Part shown: positions 19,588-28,347 of the stretch, one piece after another
Layout: every line of letters starts with the position of its first letter
Position numbering within the stretch: position 1 is the stretch's first letter
NCBI GenBank assembly: GCA_937138475.1
Contig: CAKZPD010000028.1
Location: 62,001-126,000, forward strand
DNA: 64,000 bases
Source: an uncultured Sulfitobacter sp.
Lineage (GTDB): Bacteria; Pseudomonadota; Alphaproteobacteria; Rhodobacterales; Rhodobacteraceae
Reading direction: 5' to 3'
Position numbers and translations under genes: made by a program
Notes under the pieces: model-generated
Told to the model about the DNA's origin: nothing
Database searches by the model: none
What the model saw: the letters and a program-made list of their open reading frames with translations, nothing else

Positions 19588-20042
19588 GAGAGCCTCGTTC
19601 GGTTGGATGATCGGAGCGCGTTTTCAAGCGCATTGAGAAAGCGGGAGCGGTCGGCCTTGGAAAAGGGTTTGGCCCCGCCGGTGCGAAACGGATCCGCCGC
19701 GCGCAGGTCGGTCATCAGATCGCGGGTGGCCAAGACATTGCCGATATTGGCCGGGGTAAGCTGTTCGCCATTGGGTTTCAGAACCGCGGCGCCGTTTGCG
19801 ACACATTTGGCGGCAAGCGGAATATCCGAGGTTACGACGACATCGCCGGTGACGCAGCGATCGGCGATCCACATATCGGCGATATCCGGGCCTTCGGGGA
19901 CGATCACGGTTTCGACCCATGGGCTGGCCGATGGCCGCAACCCGCCGTTCGAGACAACGAACATGCGGATTTGATGGCGCTCGGCGACGCGCTGGGCCTC
20001 GGCTTTGACAGGGCAGGCGTCTGCGTCAATATAAAGCGCCAT
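19584..20042 (-). CDS. UPF0178 (YaiI/YqxD) family protein
   Basis: A 152-aa protein of the conserved UPF0178 family: N-terminal [20 protein letters not shown], then [12 protein letters not shown] and the C-terminal segment [20 protein letters not shown]. The fold resembles PIN-like nucleases, but no function is established. The ATG at 20042 shares one base with the fghA stop (TGATG); a GTG one codon upstream is a weaker alternative. Confidence 0.9.
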   Translation of the reverse strand: MALYIDADACPVKAEAQRVAERHQIRMFVVSNGGLRPSASPWVETVIVPEGPDIADMWIADRCVTGDVVVTSDIPLAAKCVANGAAVLKPNGEQLTPANIGNVLATRDLMTDLRAADPFRTGGAKPFSKADRSRFLNALENALRSSNRTRLS

Positions 20043-20872
20043 CACCCATACAGCGCATCGGCGTGGAACGCGATGTGCTCTTCCATGAAGGTGCTGACAA
20101 AGAAATAGCTGTGATCATACCCCGGTTGCAGTCGCACGATGGCCTGTTGGCGGCGGGCTGCGATGGCTTGGGACAGGGCCTCGGGGGCCAGCGCGTCGAT
20201 GAACTGATCATCCGTGCCGGTGTCGATCAAGATCGGGCCGTTGAACCCGGTGTTTTGCATCATCAGCGTTGAATCATGGGCGCTCCAGGTGGTTTGATCG
20301 TCGCCCAGATACGCCCGCAGTTGCTTTTGACCCCATGTGCTGGCGACCGGGTTGCAAATCGGCGCAAAGGCCGAGACCGACTTGAACCGTCCGGGAAGGC
20401 CCATTGCCAACGTCAAGGCGCCATGGCCGCCCATCGAATGGCCGGTGATGGCCTGGCGGCTTGGGTCGATGGCAAAGTGTTGCGTCAATAGGGCCGGCAG
20501 TTCGTCGGCAAGATAATCCCACATGCGAAAGTGGGTTGCCCAAGGGGCCTGCGACGCATTCAGATAAAACCCGGCGCCCTGACCCAGATCATAGGCGTCA
20601 TCATCGGGCACATCGGCCCCGCGCGGTGATGTATCGGGAAAGACGACGGCGATGCCATGCTCGGCGGCCCAGGATTGCGCCCCGGCCTTGGTCATGGCGT
20701 TTTCATGGGTGCAGGTCAGCCCTGACAGATACCACAGCACCGGCACGGGGCCTTCCAGGGCCTCTTCCGGCAGAAAAAGGCCAAAGGTCATGTCGCAGTT
20801 ACAGGCTTTGGATGTGTGGCTATAGACGCCTTGGGTGCCGCCGAAGCAGGCGTTGGTGGACAGGGTTTGCAT
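20042..20872 (-). CDS. fghA: S-formylglutathione hydrolase
   Basis: Hydrolyses S-formylglutathione to formate and glutathione, the second step of glutathione-dependent formaldehyde oxidation. The 276-aa alpha/beta hydrolase has the nucleophile elbow [13 protein letters not shown] (about residue 145) and the esterase D signature near the N terminus ([18 protein letters not shown]). The His in [13 protein letters not shown] completes the triad. AGGA lies 7 nt before the ATG. The formaldehyde dehydrogenase partner is not in this window. Confidence 0.95.
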   Translation of the reverse strand: MQTLSTNACFGGTQGVYSHTSKACNCDMTFGLFLPEEALEGPVPVLWYLSGLTCTHENAMTKAGAQSWAAEHGIAVVFPDTSPRGADVPDDDAYDLGQGAGFYLNASQAPWATHFRMWDYLADELPALLTQHFAIDPSRQAITGHSMGGHGALTLAMGLPGRFKSVSAFAPICNPVASTWGQKQLRAYLGDDQTTWSAHDSTLMMQNTGFNGPILIDTGTDDQFIDALAPEALSQAIAARRQQAIVRLQPGYDHSYFFVSTFMEEHIAFHADALYG

Positions 20873-20962
20873 GGCGAATTCCTATGTTGATTTATGATTG
20901 GCTATCGCGTGCGACGGTGTTGGGCAAGGCAAGATAGCCTTCAAATGCCCGGTCGCAGGCGG

Positions 20963-21937
20963 TTAACCCGATCCGATCAGCGCGCCTGCTGCGAAAACCA
21001 AGGCCCCACCCAGCACCACCTGAAAGGTCGCCCGGAAAAACGGTGTCTGCATAAAGCGGTTTTGAATCCACACAATCGCCCAAAGTTCCAAAAACACCAC
21101 AAGGATGGCGGTGATGGTCGCGGTCCAGAAATCCGGGATCAGATAGGGCAGGGCGTGGCCCAACCCGCCCAGGGTTGTCATGACGCCGGCGGCGATGCCG
21201 CGCTTGACCGGAGAGCCGCGGCCCGACAGTTGCCCATCATCCGAGGCGGCCTCGGTAAAGCCCATCGAAATTCCGGCGCCAACCGATGCGGCCAGTCCGA
21301 CCAGAAAAGTGGTCCAGGTGTCTTGCGTGGCAAAGGCCGTGGCAAAGATCGGTGCCAAGGTCGAAACCGATCCGTCCATCAGCCCGGCAAGGCCCGGTTG
21401 GACCCATGTCAGCAGGAATTGACGATGGGCGGTGCTTTCTTCGGATTCAAGCGCGTCTGGGTCCAGATGTTGCTGCGTCAGCTTGTCGGCCTTTTTGTGG
21501 TGGCCAGCTTCTGCGGTGGCCAGATCGCCCAGCAATTTGCGGGTGCCGGCATCGGTGGTGACGGCGGCGGCATCAAGGTAAAAGCGTTCGGCCTGATGTT
21601 CCATCGCGGTTGCTTCGGCGCGGATACGCTCAAGGCTGAGGTTCTCGACCAGCCACATGGGCCGGCGATGGTAATACCCGGCCACATGTTCGCGGCGGAT
21701 CAGGGGAATGACGTCGCCAAACCGGGCGCTGTGCTGTTCGATCAATCTCTGACGATGGCCGTCCTCTTCCTTGGCCATTGCTTCGAACACCATCGCGCTG
21801 GCGGGGTAATCGGCCCGCAATTTCTCAGCATATCCGCGATAAATCCGCGCGTCGTCTTCTTCGGAAGAAATGGCAAGGGCAAGGATTTGCTGCTCCGTCA
21901 GGTCCTGAAATCGCTTGCGTGCAAAGGTAAACCGCAT
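20963..21937 (-). CDS. mbfA: MbfA-type membrane-bound ferritin (erythrin-VIT1 iron exporter)
   Basis: A 324-aa fusion of an N-terminal ferritin-like/erythrin domain (about 1-150; Glu ligands in SSEEDDARIYRGYAE and AKEEDGHRQRLIE) with a C-terminal VIT1/CCC1 membrane domain of several helices (LAGLMDGSVSTLAPIFATAF, then ASVGAGISMGFTEAASDD). In Agrobacterium and Bradyrhizobium MbfA exports excess iron and protects against peroxide stress. I start at the ATG at 21937, which has GAGGA 6 nt upstream; the open frame extends 23 codons further without support. It is divergent from a TetR gene over 132 nt. Confidence 0.9.
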   Translation of the reverse strand: MRFTFARKRFQDLTEQQILALAISSEEDDARIYRGYAEKLRADYPASAMVFEAMAKEEDGHRQRLIEQHSARFGDVIPLIRREHVAGYYHRRPMWLVENLSLERIRAEATAMEHQAERFYLDAAAVTTDAGTRKLLGDLATAEAGHHKKADKLTQQHLDPDALESEESTAHRQFLLTWVQPGLAGLMDGSVSTLAPIFATAFATQDTWTTFLVGLAASVGAGISMGFTEAASDDGQLSGRGSPVKRGIAAGVMTTLGGLGHALPYLIPDFWTATITAILVVFLELWAIVWIQNRFMQTPFFRATFQVVLGGALVFAAGALIGSG

Positions 21938-22030
21938 TGAAATCCTCGCTTGTATAAAAGCAACTCTAAGAATAGGGGCGGTCAAATTCAATTGCCCCCA
22001 AACCAAGTATTTTACGAATTACCTTGGAAG

Positions 22031-22041
22031 TGAACCGTTCA
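22031..22041. promoter_or_regulatory. Candidate TetR operator (inverted repeat)
   Basis: TGAAC-C-GTTCA is a perfect 5-bp inverted repeat, and AAgTGAACcGTTCAgTT extends it imperfectly. It lies 29 nt before the tetR start, between TTGGAA and an AT-rich TTTATATTT that could be -35 and -10 elements. The size and position fit an autoregulatory TetR site; binding is inferred. Confidence 0.5.
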
Positions 22042-22069
22042 GTTTATATTTATCCAATCAGGAGGCCCC

Positions 22070-22687
22070 ATGAACGCACCCCAAGATATCACCCGCAAGG
22101 GTCGCAAGCTGGACCAAGTGCTTGACGGGGCGCGCCGCGTGTTCATGGCGGATGGGTTCGAAGGCGCCAGCGTCGATGATATCGCGCGGGCGGCGAATGT
22201 ATCCAAGGCAACGCTCTATAGCTATTTTGCGGATAAAAAGCTGTTGTTTCTTGAGGTTGCTTCATCCGAATGCCAACGCCAATCCTGCGAGGCGATCAAC
22301 ACGATTGACACCTCGGCGCCGCCGCGCGTTGTGCTTGAACAGGTGGGAAAGCATTTCGTGCGGTTCTTGACCTCGACCTTTGGGCAACAGGTGTTTCGGA
22401 TATGTGTCGCCGAATCTGATCGATTCCCGGAACTGGGGCGCCAATTCTATGGATCCGGGCCGGCGGTGATGCGGGCCGAGATCGTGCGCTATTTCGAAGC
22501 GGCAATCGCGCGCGGGGAATTGGCCATAGAAGACAAACCTCTGGCCGCCGACCAATTCGCCGAACTGTGCAAAGCAGATGTCTGGTCACGCCTGATTTTT
22601 GGGGTTTCGGCGTCCATCACCCCGCCCGAGATCGACCGCGTGGTTGCCGGCGCGGTCGATGTGTTCATGGCGCGCTATGGGGCCTAA
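22070..22687 (+). CDS. TetR/AcrR family transcriptional regulator
   Basis: A 205-aa repressor with the TetR helix-turn-helix at residues about 20-60 (ILDGARR-like start, GASVDDIARAANVSKATLYSYFADKKLLF), followed by a helical ligand domain. GGAGG lies 4 nt before the ATG. It is divergent from mbfA and convergent with paaK (4-nt overlap). It may control itself plus mbfA, or the paaK-paaI pair, since TetR-type PaaR repressors of phenylacetate genes exist. The ligand is not predictable. Confidence 0.92.
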   Translation: MNAPQDITRKGRKLDQVLDGARRVFMADGFEGASVDDIARAANVSKATLYSYFADKKLLFLEVASSECQRQSCEAINTIDTSAPPRVVLEQVGKHFVRFLTSTFGQQVFRICVAESDRFPELGRQFYGSGPAVMRAEIVRYFEAAIARGELAIEDKPLAADQFAELCKADVWSRLIFGVSASITPPEIDRVVAGAVDVFMARYGA

Positions 22688-23994
22688 TGCTTTGGGCGTT
22701 TGTCCAAAATGCGCACGGCCTTGCCGTCCGATCGCGCGACCCCGCCGACATCGGTCACATCCACAGCGACGCTGATCCCGACGGTCTGTTTGATCTTGGC
22801 CGCCAGTTGTTTGGCCGCCTCGGCCCGGTCTGCCGGTGCGACAGAGGGATCTGCGGCTTCGGTCAAGATCCGCATTTTGTCCATGCGGTCCGGGCGGCTT
22901 AGCTCTATCTGGAAATGCGGGGCAAGGTTGCGGACGGTCATCAAGGCTTCTTCGATCTGGGTTGGGAACACATTGACGCCGCGCAAAATGATCATGTCAT
23001 CGCTGCGGCCGGTGATCTTTTCCATACGGCGCATGGACCGGGCCGTGCCGGGCAACAGACGGGTCAAGTCGCGGGTGCGATAGCGTATGATCGGAAAGGC
23101 CTCTTTGGTCAGGGATGTGAACACCAGCTCGCCCTGTTCGCCTTCGGCGACGGGTTCGCCTGTTTCGGGGTTGATGACTTCGGGGAAAAAGTGGTCCTCC
23201 CAGATGTGCAGCCCGTCTTTGGTCTCGACACATTCATTGGCAACGCCCGGCCCCATCACTTCGCTTAGCCCATAGATATCAACGGCGTGCATATCAAAGG
23301 CCTGTTCGATCTCAAGCCGCATGGCGTTTGTCCACGGTTCGGCGCCAAAGATGCCGACATCCAAGGAACAGGCGCGCGGATCAAGGCCCTGCGCGGCAAA
23401 TTCATCCAGAATGGACAGGGCATATGATGGGGTGACGGTGATGCCGTTGGGTTTGAAATCTTCGATCAGACGCACCTGCCGGGGGGTCATGCCGCCCGAA
23501 ATCGGCACCGTGGTCAACCCCAGCGCATCGGCGCCAAGGTGGATCCCCAGACCGCCGGTAAACAAGCCATAGCCATAGGCGTTGTGCAGCATGTCGCCCG
23601 GTTTCAAACCTGACGCGCGCAGCGATCTGGCCACCACCTGCCCCCAGTTTTCCAGATCGCGCTGTGTATACCCCACAACCGTCGGCTGGCCTGTTGTGCC
23701 CGAAGACGCATGAATGCGCGCCACTTGTTCGCGTGGCACAGCGAACATGCCAAAGGGATAATTGTCGCGCAAATCCGCCTTGACGGTAAAGGGGAACTTG
23801 GCCAGATCAGACAGGGTCTTCAGATCATCGGGATGCACACCGGCATTGTCAAAGCTGGTCTTATAGAACGGCACGTTTTCATATGCATGGCGCAACGACC
23901 ATTTCATCCGCTCAAGCTGAAGGGCGCTGATCTCGTCGCGGCTGGCGATTTCGATCGGATCAAGCGAGGCTTTTGGCGGGGTAAGGTCTTTCAT
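22684..23994 (-). CDS. paaK: Phenylacetate--CoA ligase
   Basis: Activates phenylacetate to phenylacetyl-CoA, the entry step of the paa pathway. The 436-aa adenylate-forming enzyme has the P-loop ASSGTTGQPTVVGYTQRD (about residue 95), the segment DIYGLSEVMGPGVANEC, YRTRDLTRLLPG and the C-terminal ITGRSDDMIILRGVNVFPTQIE. GGAG lies 7 nt upstream of the ATG. It overlaps paaI by an ATGA; the ring epoxidase genes paaABCDE are not in the window. Confidence 0.95.
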   Translation of the reverse strand: MKDLTPPKASLDPIEIASRDEISALQLERMKWSLRHAYENVPFYKTSFDNAGVHPDDLKTLSDLAKFPFTVKADLRDNYPFGMFAVPREQVARIHASSGTTGQPTVVGYTQRDLENWGQVVARSLRASGLKPGDMLHNAYGYGLFTGGLGIHLGADALGLTTVPISGGMTPRQVRLIEDFKPNGITVTPSYALSILDEFAAQGLDPRACSLDVGIFGAEPWTNAMRLEIEQAFDMHAVDIYGLSEVMGPGVANECVETKDGLHIWEDHFFPEVINPETGEPVAEGEQGELVFTSLTKEAFPIIRYRTRDLTRLLPGTARSMRRMEKITGRSDDMIILRGVNVFPTQIEEALMTVRNLAPHFQIELSRPDRMDKMRILTEAADPSVAPADRAEAAKQLAAKIKQTVGISVAVDVTDVGGVARSDGKAVRILDKRPKH

Positions 23995-24446
23995 TCGGGG
24001 GCTCCGTCGTCTTCTGGGAAATGTTGGCCTTTGATGGTGCGGGACAAGCCGCGAAATACGGCGGCGGTTGTGCCGTCGGCGGTGGTCACGCGCACGTCAT
24101 AAACGCCCGATCGCCCCCCACCCGAGACCCGCGCCGCATGGGCCGTCAGGTGATCGTTCAGGCGCACCGGTTCCAGATAGGTAATCTGGTTTTGCTGTGC
24201 GACCGTCAGTTGGTTAAAGCTGTTGCAGGCAAAGGCAAAGGCGCTGTCGGCCAATGTAAAGATATACCCGCCGTGGCAAATTCCGTGACCGTTCAGCATC
24301 GCATCGGTGACGCGCATACTTAGGCTGGCCTGACCTGGGGCGATGTGGTCGATGGTCATGCCCAGCGCCTTGGACGCCGCATCGCGCGCCATCATCACCG
24401 CCGCCGATTTTTCAGCACGCGCCTGCGCAGAAAGAGATTCGGTCAT
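23991..24446 (-). CDS. paaI: Hydroxyphenylacetyl-CoA thioesterase PaaI
   Basis: A 151-aa hotdog-fold thioesterase that releases CoA from dead-end hydroxyphenylacetyl-CoA. The PaaI signature is NGHGICHGGYIFTLADSAF at about residues 52-70, with the catalytic Asp in TLADS. It is upstream of and translationally coupled to paaK. The 129-nt gap to the divergent DUF2794 gene is AT-rich (CATGTAACATATTAAG) and probably holds both promoters; I see no TGAAC-N-GTTCA site there. Confidence 0.92.
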   Translation of the reverse strand: MTESLSAQARAEKSAAVMMARDAASKALGMTIDHIAPGQASLSMRVTDAMLNGHGICHGGYIFTLADSAFAFACNSFNQLTVAQQNQITYLEPVRLNDHLTAHAARVSGGGRSGVYDVRVTTADGTTAAVFRGLSRTIKGQHFPEDDGAPE

Positions 24447-24575
24447 TTATGTTTCCGATTTCGCTCAATATTTGCAATCATGTAACATATTAAGTTTCGT
24501 CTGTATATTCCCTTTGCAAGGGCCGCAGGGCGCGGGGGTCTTGATTTGTTGTGCGATTGACGCAACCTTATCTGG

Positions 24576-24923
24576 ATGAGCCTTCATTCACCGCCGACAG
24601 GCAATATTCGCCCCTTTCCCCCCGCGCAAACAGCGTTTCAGCGGGCCGAGCTTTCGGTGATCTTGTCGCTTTATGGTCGCATGGTCGCCGCGGGCGAGTG
24701 GCGCGATTACGGGATTTCCTGTTTGCGCGACGTTGCGGTGTTTTCGGTTTTTCGCCGCACGGCCGAACATCCGCTGTATCGCATCGAAAAACGCCCCAAG
24801 CTGCGCGGCAAACAGGGCATCTATGCGGTGGTTGGCATGGATGGGCAGGTGTTGCGGCGTGGGCATGATCTGAAAACCGTGCTGCGGGTGCTGGAACGCA
24901 AACTGATCCGGCCGATAGATTAA
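24576..24923 (+). CDS. DUF2794 domain-containing protein
   Basis: A 115-aa conserved alphaproteobacterial protein of unknown function. Recognisable features are LSVILSLYGRMVAAGEWRDY, FSVFRRTAEHPLYRIEKRP and the C-terminal basic segment VLRVLERKLIRPI. It has no signal peptide or membrane helix. No Shine-Dalgarno sequence is obvious before the ATG, so translation may be leaderless. Confidence 0.85.
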   Translation: MSLHSPPTGNIRPFPPAQTAFQRAELSVILSLYGRMVAAGEWRDYGISCLRDVAVFSVFRRTAEHPLYRIEKRPKLRGKQGIYAVVGMDGQVLRRGHDLKTVLRVLERKLIRPID

Positions 24924-24935
24924 CCTTGGCCTTTT

Positions 24936-25718
24936 TCAAAGGCGTTTGTGACCAATTAGGGGGCCGTCGCCTTGGATCTCTATCCGGTCCAGCGCGTCTT
25001 GAATTGGTTCTTGCACCACGGCCATATGGGCGGCGTTGGCGTGAATGATTGTTTGTGGATCCAGCACCAATGCCACATGCCCTTTCCAGAACAGCAGATC
25101 ATTCTTGCGATAATCCCCCTTGCCAAGCACATGGGCGCCAAGCTGGGCCAACTGTTGATCGCTGTCCCCCGGACAGGGCAAATTACAGGCCAGAAGTGCC
25201 GCCTGTATCAACCCGGAACAATCAAGCCCGGCGTGCGAGTTGCCGCCCCACAGATACGGCGCGCCCAGAAACAACTGGGCAATCGCCGATGGGTCTTCGG
25301 CGTGATCTGACAGGCGGTGAACATGCTGGCGTGGCACAAAGCCATGGGCGGTTTCGATAAAGGTTGCGGTTTCCGACAACGCCTCAAGGCGGGCACCAAA
25401 GCTTAGCGCCAGACGTTCGCCTGATTTTATATCCGGGGCACAATAGGCGTGGCTGGCGCGTGCGGTGACGCGGTGGCTGGGCAGATGTGGCGCGCCAAGG
25501 GTGGCGGCGCGGACAAACCCGCAATAGCCATCGCGCAGCGCCTGCACATAGCACCACCCGTCGCCCGCGCCAAAATCGGTCACATGGTCGCCCAGCAACA
25601 ACTGTCGGTCGCGTGGCCCGCCGGGATAGGCGCAAAGGTCGACCACCGGGCGGGTGATCTCTTGGGCAAGGCGCCGGGTGATGCGTGCCGGATCGGGGAT
25701 GCTGCGCCGGTCAGTCAT
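24936..25718 (-). CDS. NlpC/P60 family peptidoglycan hydrolase with SH3-like domains
   Basis: A 260-aa C40 peptidase. The N-terminal half resembles the bacterial SH3 domains of gamma-D-glutamyl-diamino acid endopeptidases (WCYVQALRDGYCGFVRAA). The C-terminal NlpC/P60 domain has the catalytic Cys in GLDCSGLIQAAL (about residue 166) and the His in WKGHVALVLDP. No signal peptide is visible, so it may act on imported muropeptides. The ATG at 25718 overlaps the aminopeptidase stop by 8 nt; the open frame extends upstream inside that gene but without support. Confidence 0.88.
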   Translation of the reverse strand: MTDRRSIPDPARITRRLAQEITRPVVDLCAYPGGPRDRQLLLGDHVTDFGAGDGWCYVQALRDGYCGFVRAATLGAPHLPSHRVTARASHAYCAPDIKSGERLALSFGARLEALSETATFIETAHGFVPRQHVHRLSDHAEDPSAIAQLFLGAPYLWGGNSHAGLDCSGLIQAALLACNLPCPGDSDQQLAQLGAHVLGKGDYRKNDLLFWKGHVALVLDPQTIIHANAAHMAVVQEPIQDALDRIEIQGDGPLIGHKRL

Positions 25719-27093
25719 GGGTGATTTCCCGCTCAAGCGCCGCAAAAAGCGCCCGCGTCGCCTGACCAACACCGCCCTTGGGCCGTGCCGGTGCATCTGT
25801 GGGCTGCCAGCCATAAATATCAAAATGGGCATAGCGGCTTTGCGGGGCGAAACGGCGCAGAAACAACGCGGCGGTGATGGCGCCGGCGAACCCGCCCTTG
25901 GGGGCGTTGTCCAGATCGGCGATGCCCGGCTCGATCAGGGCCTCGTAGGGGGTGTGAAACGGCATCCGCCAGACCGGATCGCCGGTTTGCGCTGCCGCAT
26001 CCTCAAGCCGCTGAACAAAGCCGGTGTCGTCACAGAAATACGGGGCCAAATCAGGGCCAACCGCAACCCGCGCCGCGCCGGTCAGCGTGGCCATCGACAC
26101 AATCAGATCCGGCGCGCCCTCTTCCGCAAAGGTCAGGGCATCGGCCAACACCAGACGCCCTTCGGCATCGGTGTTGTTGATTTCGACGGTCAGCCCCTTG
26201 CGCGAAGTCAAGATATCCTGCGGCCGCATCGCCGTGCCCGACACAGCGTTTTCAACGGCGGGGATCAACACGCGCAACTGCATCGGCAGATTGGCCTGCA
26301 TGATCATATGCGCAAGCCCAAGCACCGCCGCCGCGCCGCCCATATCTTTTTTCATCAACCCCATCGAGGCACCCGGCTTGAGGTTCAGCCCGCCCGTGTC
26401 AAAGCAAACCCCCTTGCCGACCAGGGTGATCTTTGGCCCTGTATCGCCCCAAGTCAGATCAATCAGGCGCGGACTTGGCCCTGCGGCCCGGCCGACCGCA
26501 TGGATCATGGGAAAGTTGTCCCGCAGCAATGCGTCCCCGATGGTGCTGTGCATCTTGGCCCCATGCGTTTTGGCCAGACGCCCGGCGGCGTCTTCCAGTT
26601 GGGGCGGTCCCATGTCACTGGCCGGCGTATTGATCAAATCGCGGGTCAGGCTTTCACCTGCGGCGATGGCCTCAAGCCGGGGGGCATCCCCGCGATCATA
26701 GGCCAAGCGCGCCGCCATCGGCGCGACAGCCGCGTATTTGTCAAAGCGATAAGATTGCAGCAGCCACCCCAATGCCTCGGCCGAGGCTTGGGTCGCGCTG
26801 AGCCCCGATGCGATGCGATACACCCCTTCGGGCAGTTTGGCCGCCGCAGATGCCAAGTGAAACCGCCCGCGGGCACGTTGGTCGGCGGTGCCGTACCCGG
26901 CCAAGGCCATTGCGATACTGCCTGCGCCATCCGGCACCACCAGCGCCTGCCCCAGCCCCCCCGAAAAACCGTTCGCCGCACACCAGGCCTGCACGGTTGG
27001 GCCTTGGGTGCCAAGCCAATCGGGCAATGCCTCAGGGGTCAAGATATGAAGGGGGATATCGCTGGGCGCCGGGGCGGCGAATCTTGCGGACAT
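25711..27093 (-). CDS. M17 leucyl aminopeptidase family protein
   Basis: A 460-aa cytosolic di-zinc aminopeptidase. The C-terminal catalytic domain shows GKGVCFDTGGLNLKPG (Lys and Asp), MKKDMGGAAAVLG and the M17 signature NNTDAEGRLVLADAL. The N-terminal domain is short and divergent compared with PepA, so a role limited to peptide turnover is likely. It is coupled to the NlpC/P60 gene, so the pair may recycle cell-wall peptides (inference). Confidence 0.93.
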   Translation of the reverse strand: MSARFAAPAPSDIPLHILTPEALPDWLGTQGPTVQAWCAANGFSGGLGQALVVPDGAGSIAMALAGYGTADQRARGRFHLASAAAKLPEGVYRIASGLSATQASAEALGWLLQSYRFDKYAAVAPMAARLAYDRGDAPRLEAIAAGESLTRDLINTPASDMGPPQLEDAAGRLAKTHGAKMHSTIGDALLRDNFPMIHAVGRAAGPSPRLIDLTWGDTGPKITLVGKGVCFDTGGLNLKPGASMGLMKKDMGGAAAVLGLAHMIMQANLPMQLRVLIPAVENAVSGTAMRPQDILTSRKGLTVEINNTDAEGRLVLADALTFAEEGAPDLIVSMATLTGAARVAVGPDLAPYFCDDTGFVQRLEDAAAQTGDPVWRMPFHTPYEALIEPGIADLDNAPKGGFAGAITAALFLRRFAPQSRYAHFDIYGWQPTDAPARPKGGVGQATRALFAALEREITHD

Positions 27094-27157
27094 GACAAGG
27101 CCTTTCGGGGATGATCGCTCCCCTCAGCCTAGCGGGAACGCCGCGCGCCGCAAGGTG

Positions 27158-27538
27158 TCAGATGGTGATATCCTGCAAGTCCCAGATGGCGGTCAAAGAC
27201 TGATTCCCAATCCGCAACAGCCGCGCAAGGGTGGCCGCGATGGCCGGATCATCCCCGCGGTCGATACAGCCCGTCACATCGCGCGCCACGCGCGCCAGAA
27301 CCGTCATCCCAATCTGATCGGCAATGGCGATCAAAGAACGGGTGCATTTGCGTAAATCTTGTGAATTCTGCCCTTTGTAAAGCCGGTTGCAATGGGCAAG
27401 CCGCAGGGCCAGTTCCTCCATCGCGCGGCACACGACATCCTCGGCGCCGGTTTCACCCATTTGCACATAAAGCGCGCCCAGCCGGTCCTGATCGACGGAC
27501 ACCGTTTCATGCAACTGGATCTCGAGCACCTGCTCCAT
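27158..27538 (-). CDS. Conserved hypothetical protein, HPt-like helical bundle
   Basis: A 126-aa helical protein, not firmly recognised. The middle segment LRKCTRSLIAIADQIG followed by VLARVARDV resembles the helix pair of histidine phosphotransfer (HPt) domains, but the phosphorylatable His is replaced (Cys-Thr-Arg at that place). AAGGAG lies 7 nt before the ATG, and the upstream leader contains CCCAC-ggc-GTGGG. It could be a phosphotransfer-like adaptor without a phosphosite; this is inference. Confidence 0.6.
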   Translation of the reverse strand: MEQVLEIQLHETVSVDQDRLGALYVQMGETGAEDVVCRAMEELALRLAHCNRLYKGQNSQDLRKCTRSLIAIADQIGMTVLARVARDVTGCIDRGDDPAIAATLARLLRIGNQSLTAIWDLQDITI

Positions 27539-27679
27539 CTTCTCACTCCTTCTAATCCCACGGCGTGGGTTTAGCCCCCAATCCGTATCAAAAGTGTTGA
27601 GGCGCCTGTGCGTTTTCTCTCGAATTCGTCATGAATTCACGATAGTTCAGCGCACAAGCGTCAAGAACAGGGGGCGGAA

Positions 27680-28330
27680 ATGGACCAGGCAAAACCTTTG
27701 CCAAGCTACTTGCTACAGCGGTATCACGGCTGGAAGGCCACAAGCTATTCTGAAAACCAAGCGTGGTATCGACGCCTCGCCAGCGAGGGGCAGCGCCCCC
27801 GCGCGATGGTGATTTCCTGTTGTGACAGCCGCGTGCATGTTACCTCGATCTTTGGGGCGGACCAGGGCGAGTTTTTTATCCATCGCAACATTGCCAATCT
27901 GGTCCCCCCCTATCAGCCGGACGGCGATCATCACGGCACCAGCGCCGCGGTTGAATACGCGGTCAATGCGCTGAAGGTCACGCATCTGATCGTGCTGGGG
28001 CATTCCAATTGCGGCGGCGTGCAGGGCTGCATCGACATGTGTCAGGGCCGCGCGCCCGAACTGGAACAAAAACAAAGCTTTGTCGGCCGCTGGATGGATA
28101 TTCTCAAACCCAAATACGATCTGGTCGCCCAGGTCAGCGATGGCGCCGCGCAGGCGCGCCAGCTGGAAAAACATGCCGTGGTTGCCAGCCTTGAAAATCT
28201 GATTACCTTCCCCTTCGTGCAGGACAAGATCAACACAGGGGAATTGACGCTTCATGGGCTTTGGACAGATATCGGAGAGGGGGGCTTGGAATTCTACAGC
28301 CCCGATGAGGCCGCCTTCCTACCAGTTTAA
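27680..28330 (+). CDS. Beta-class carbonic anhydrase
   Basis: Interconverts CO2 and bicarbonate with one zinc. The 216-aa protein has the beta-class ligands: Cys-Asp-Arg in SCCDSRVHV (about residue 40), then His and Cys in LGHSNCGGVQG (about 105), and the conserved HRNIANLVPPY. GGGGGCGGAA precedes the ATG. It is the first gene of a three-gene module with an SbtA-type bicarbonate transporter (17 nt gap) and a PII-like protein (3 nt gap). Confidence 0.96.
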   Translation: MDQAKPLPSYLLQRYHGWKATSYSENQAWYRRLASEGQRPRAMVISCCDSRVHVTSIFGADQGEFFIHRNIANLVPPYQPDGDHHGTSAAVEYAVNALKVTHLIVLGHSNCGGVQGCIDMCQGRAPELEQKQSFVGRWMDILKPKYDLVAQVSDGAAQARQLEKHAVVASLENLITFPFVQDKINTGELTLHGLWTDIGEGGLEFYSPDEAAFLPV

Positions 28331-28347
28331 GCCGCGCGGGAATCTGC

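Noticed and set aside
21938-21990. Irr-type box upstream of mbfA (ATTCTTAGAGTTGC on the minus strand)
   Set aside because: Only a partial and asymmetric match to the palindromic Irr motif; not enough to call.
25654-27114. 486-aa open frame on the plus strand opposite the M17 aminopeptidase
   Set aside because: Antisense to a gene with the intact NTDAEGR signature; composition typical of a mirror frame (Arg/Gly/Pro/His).
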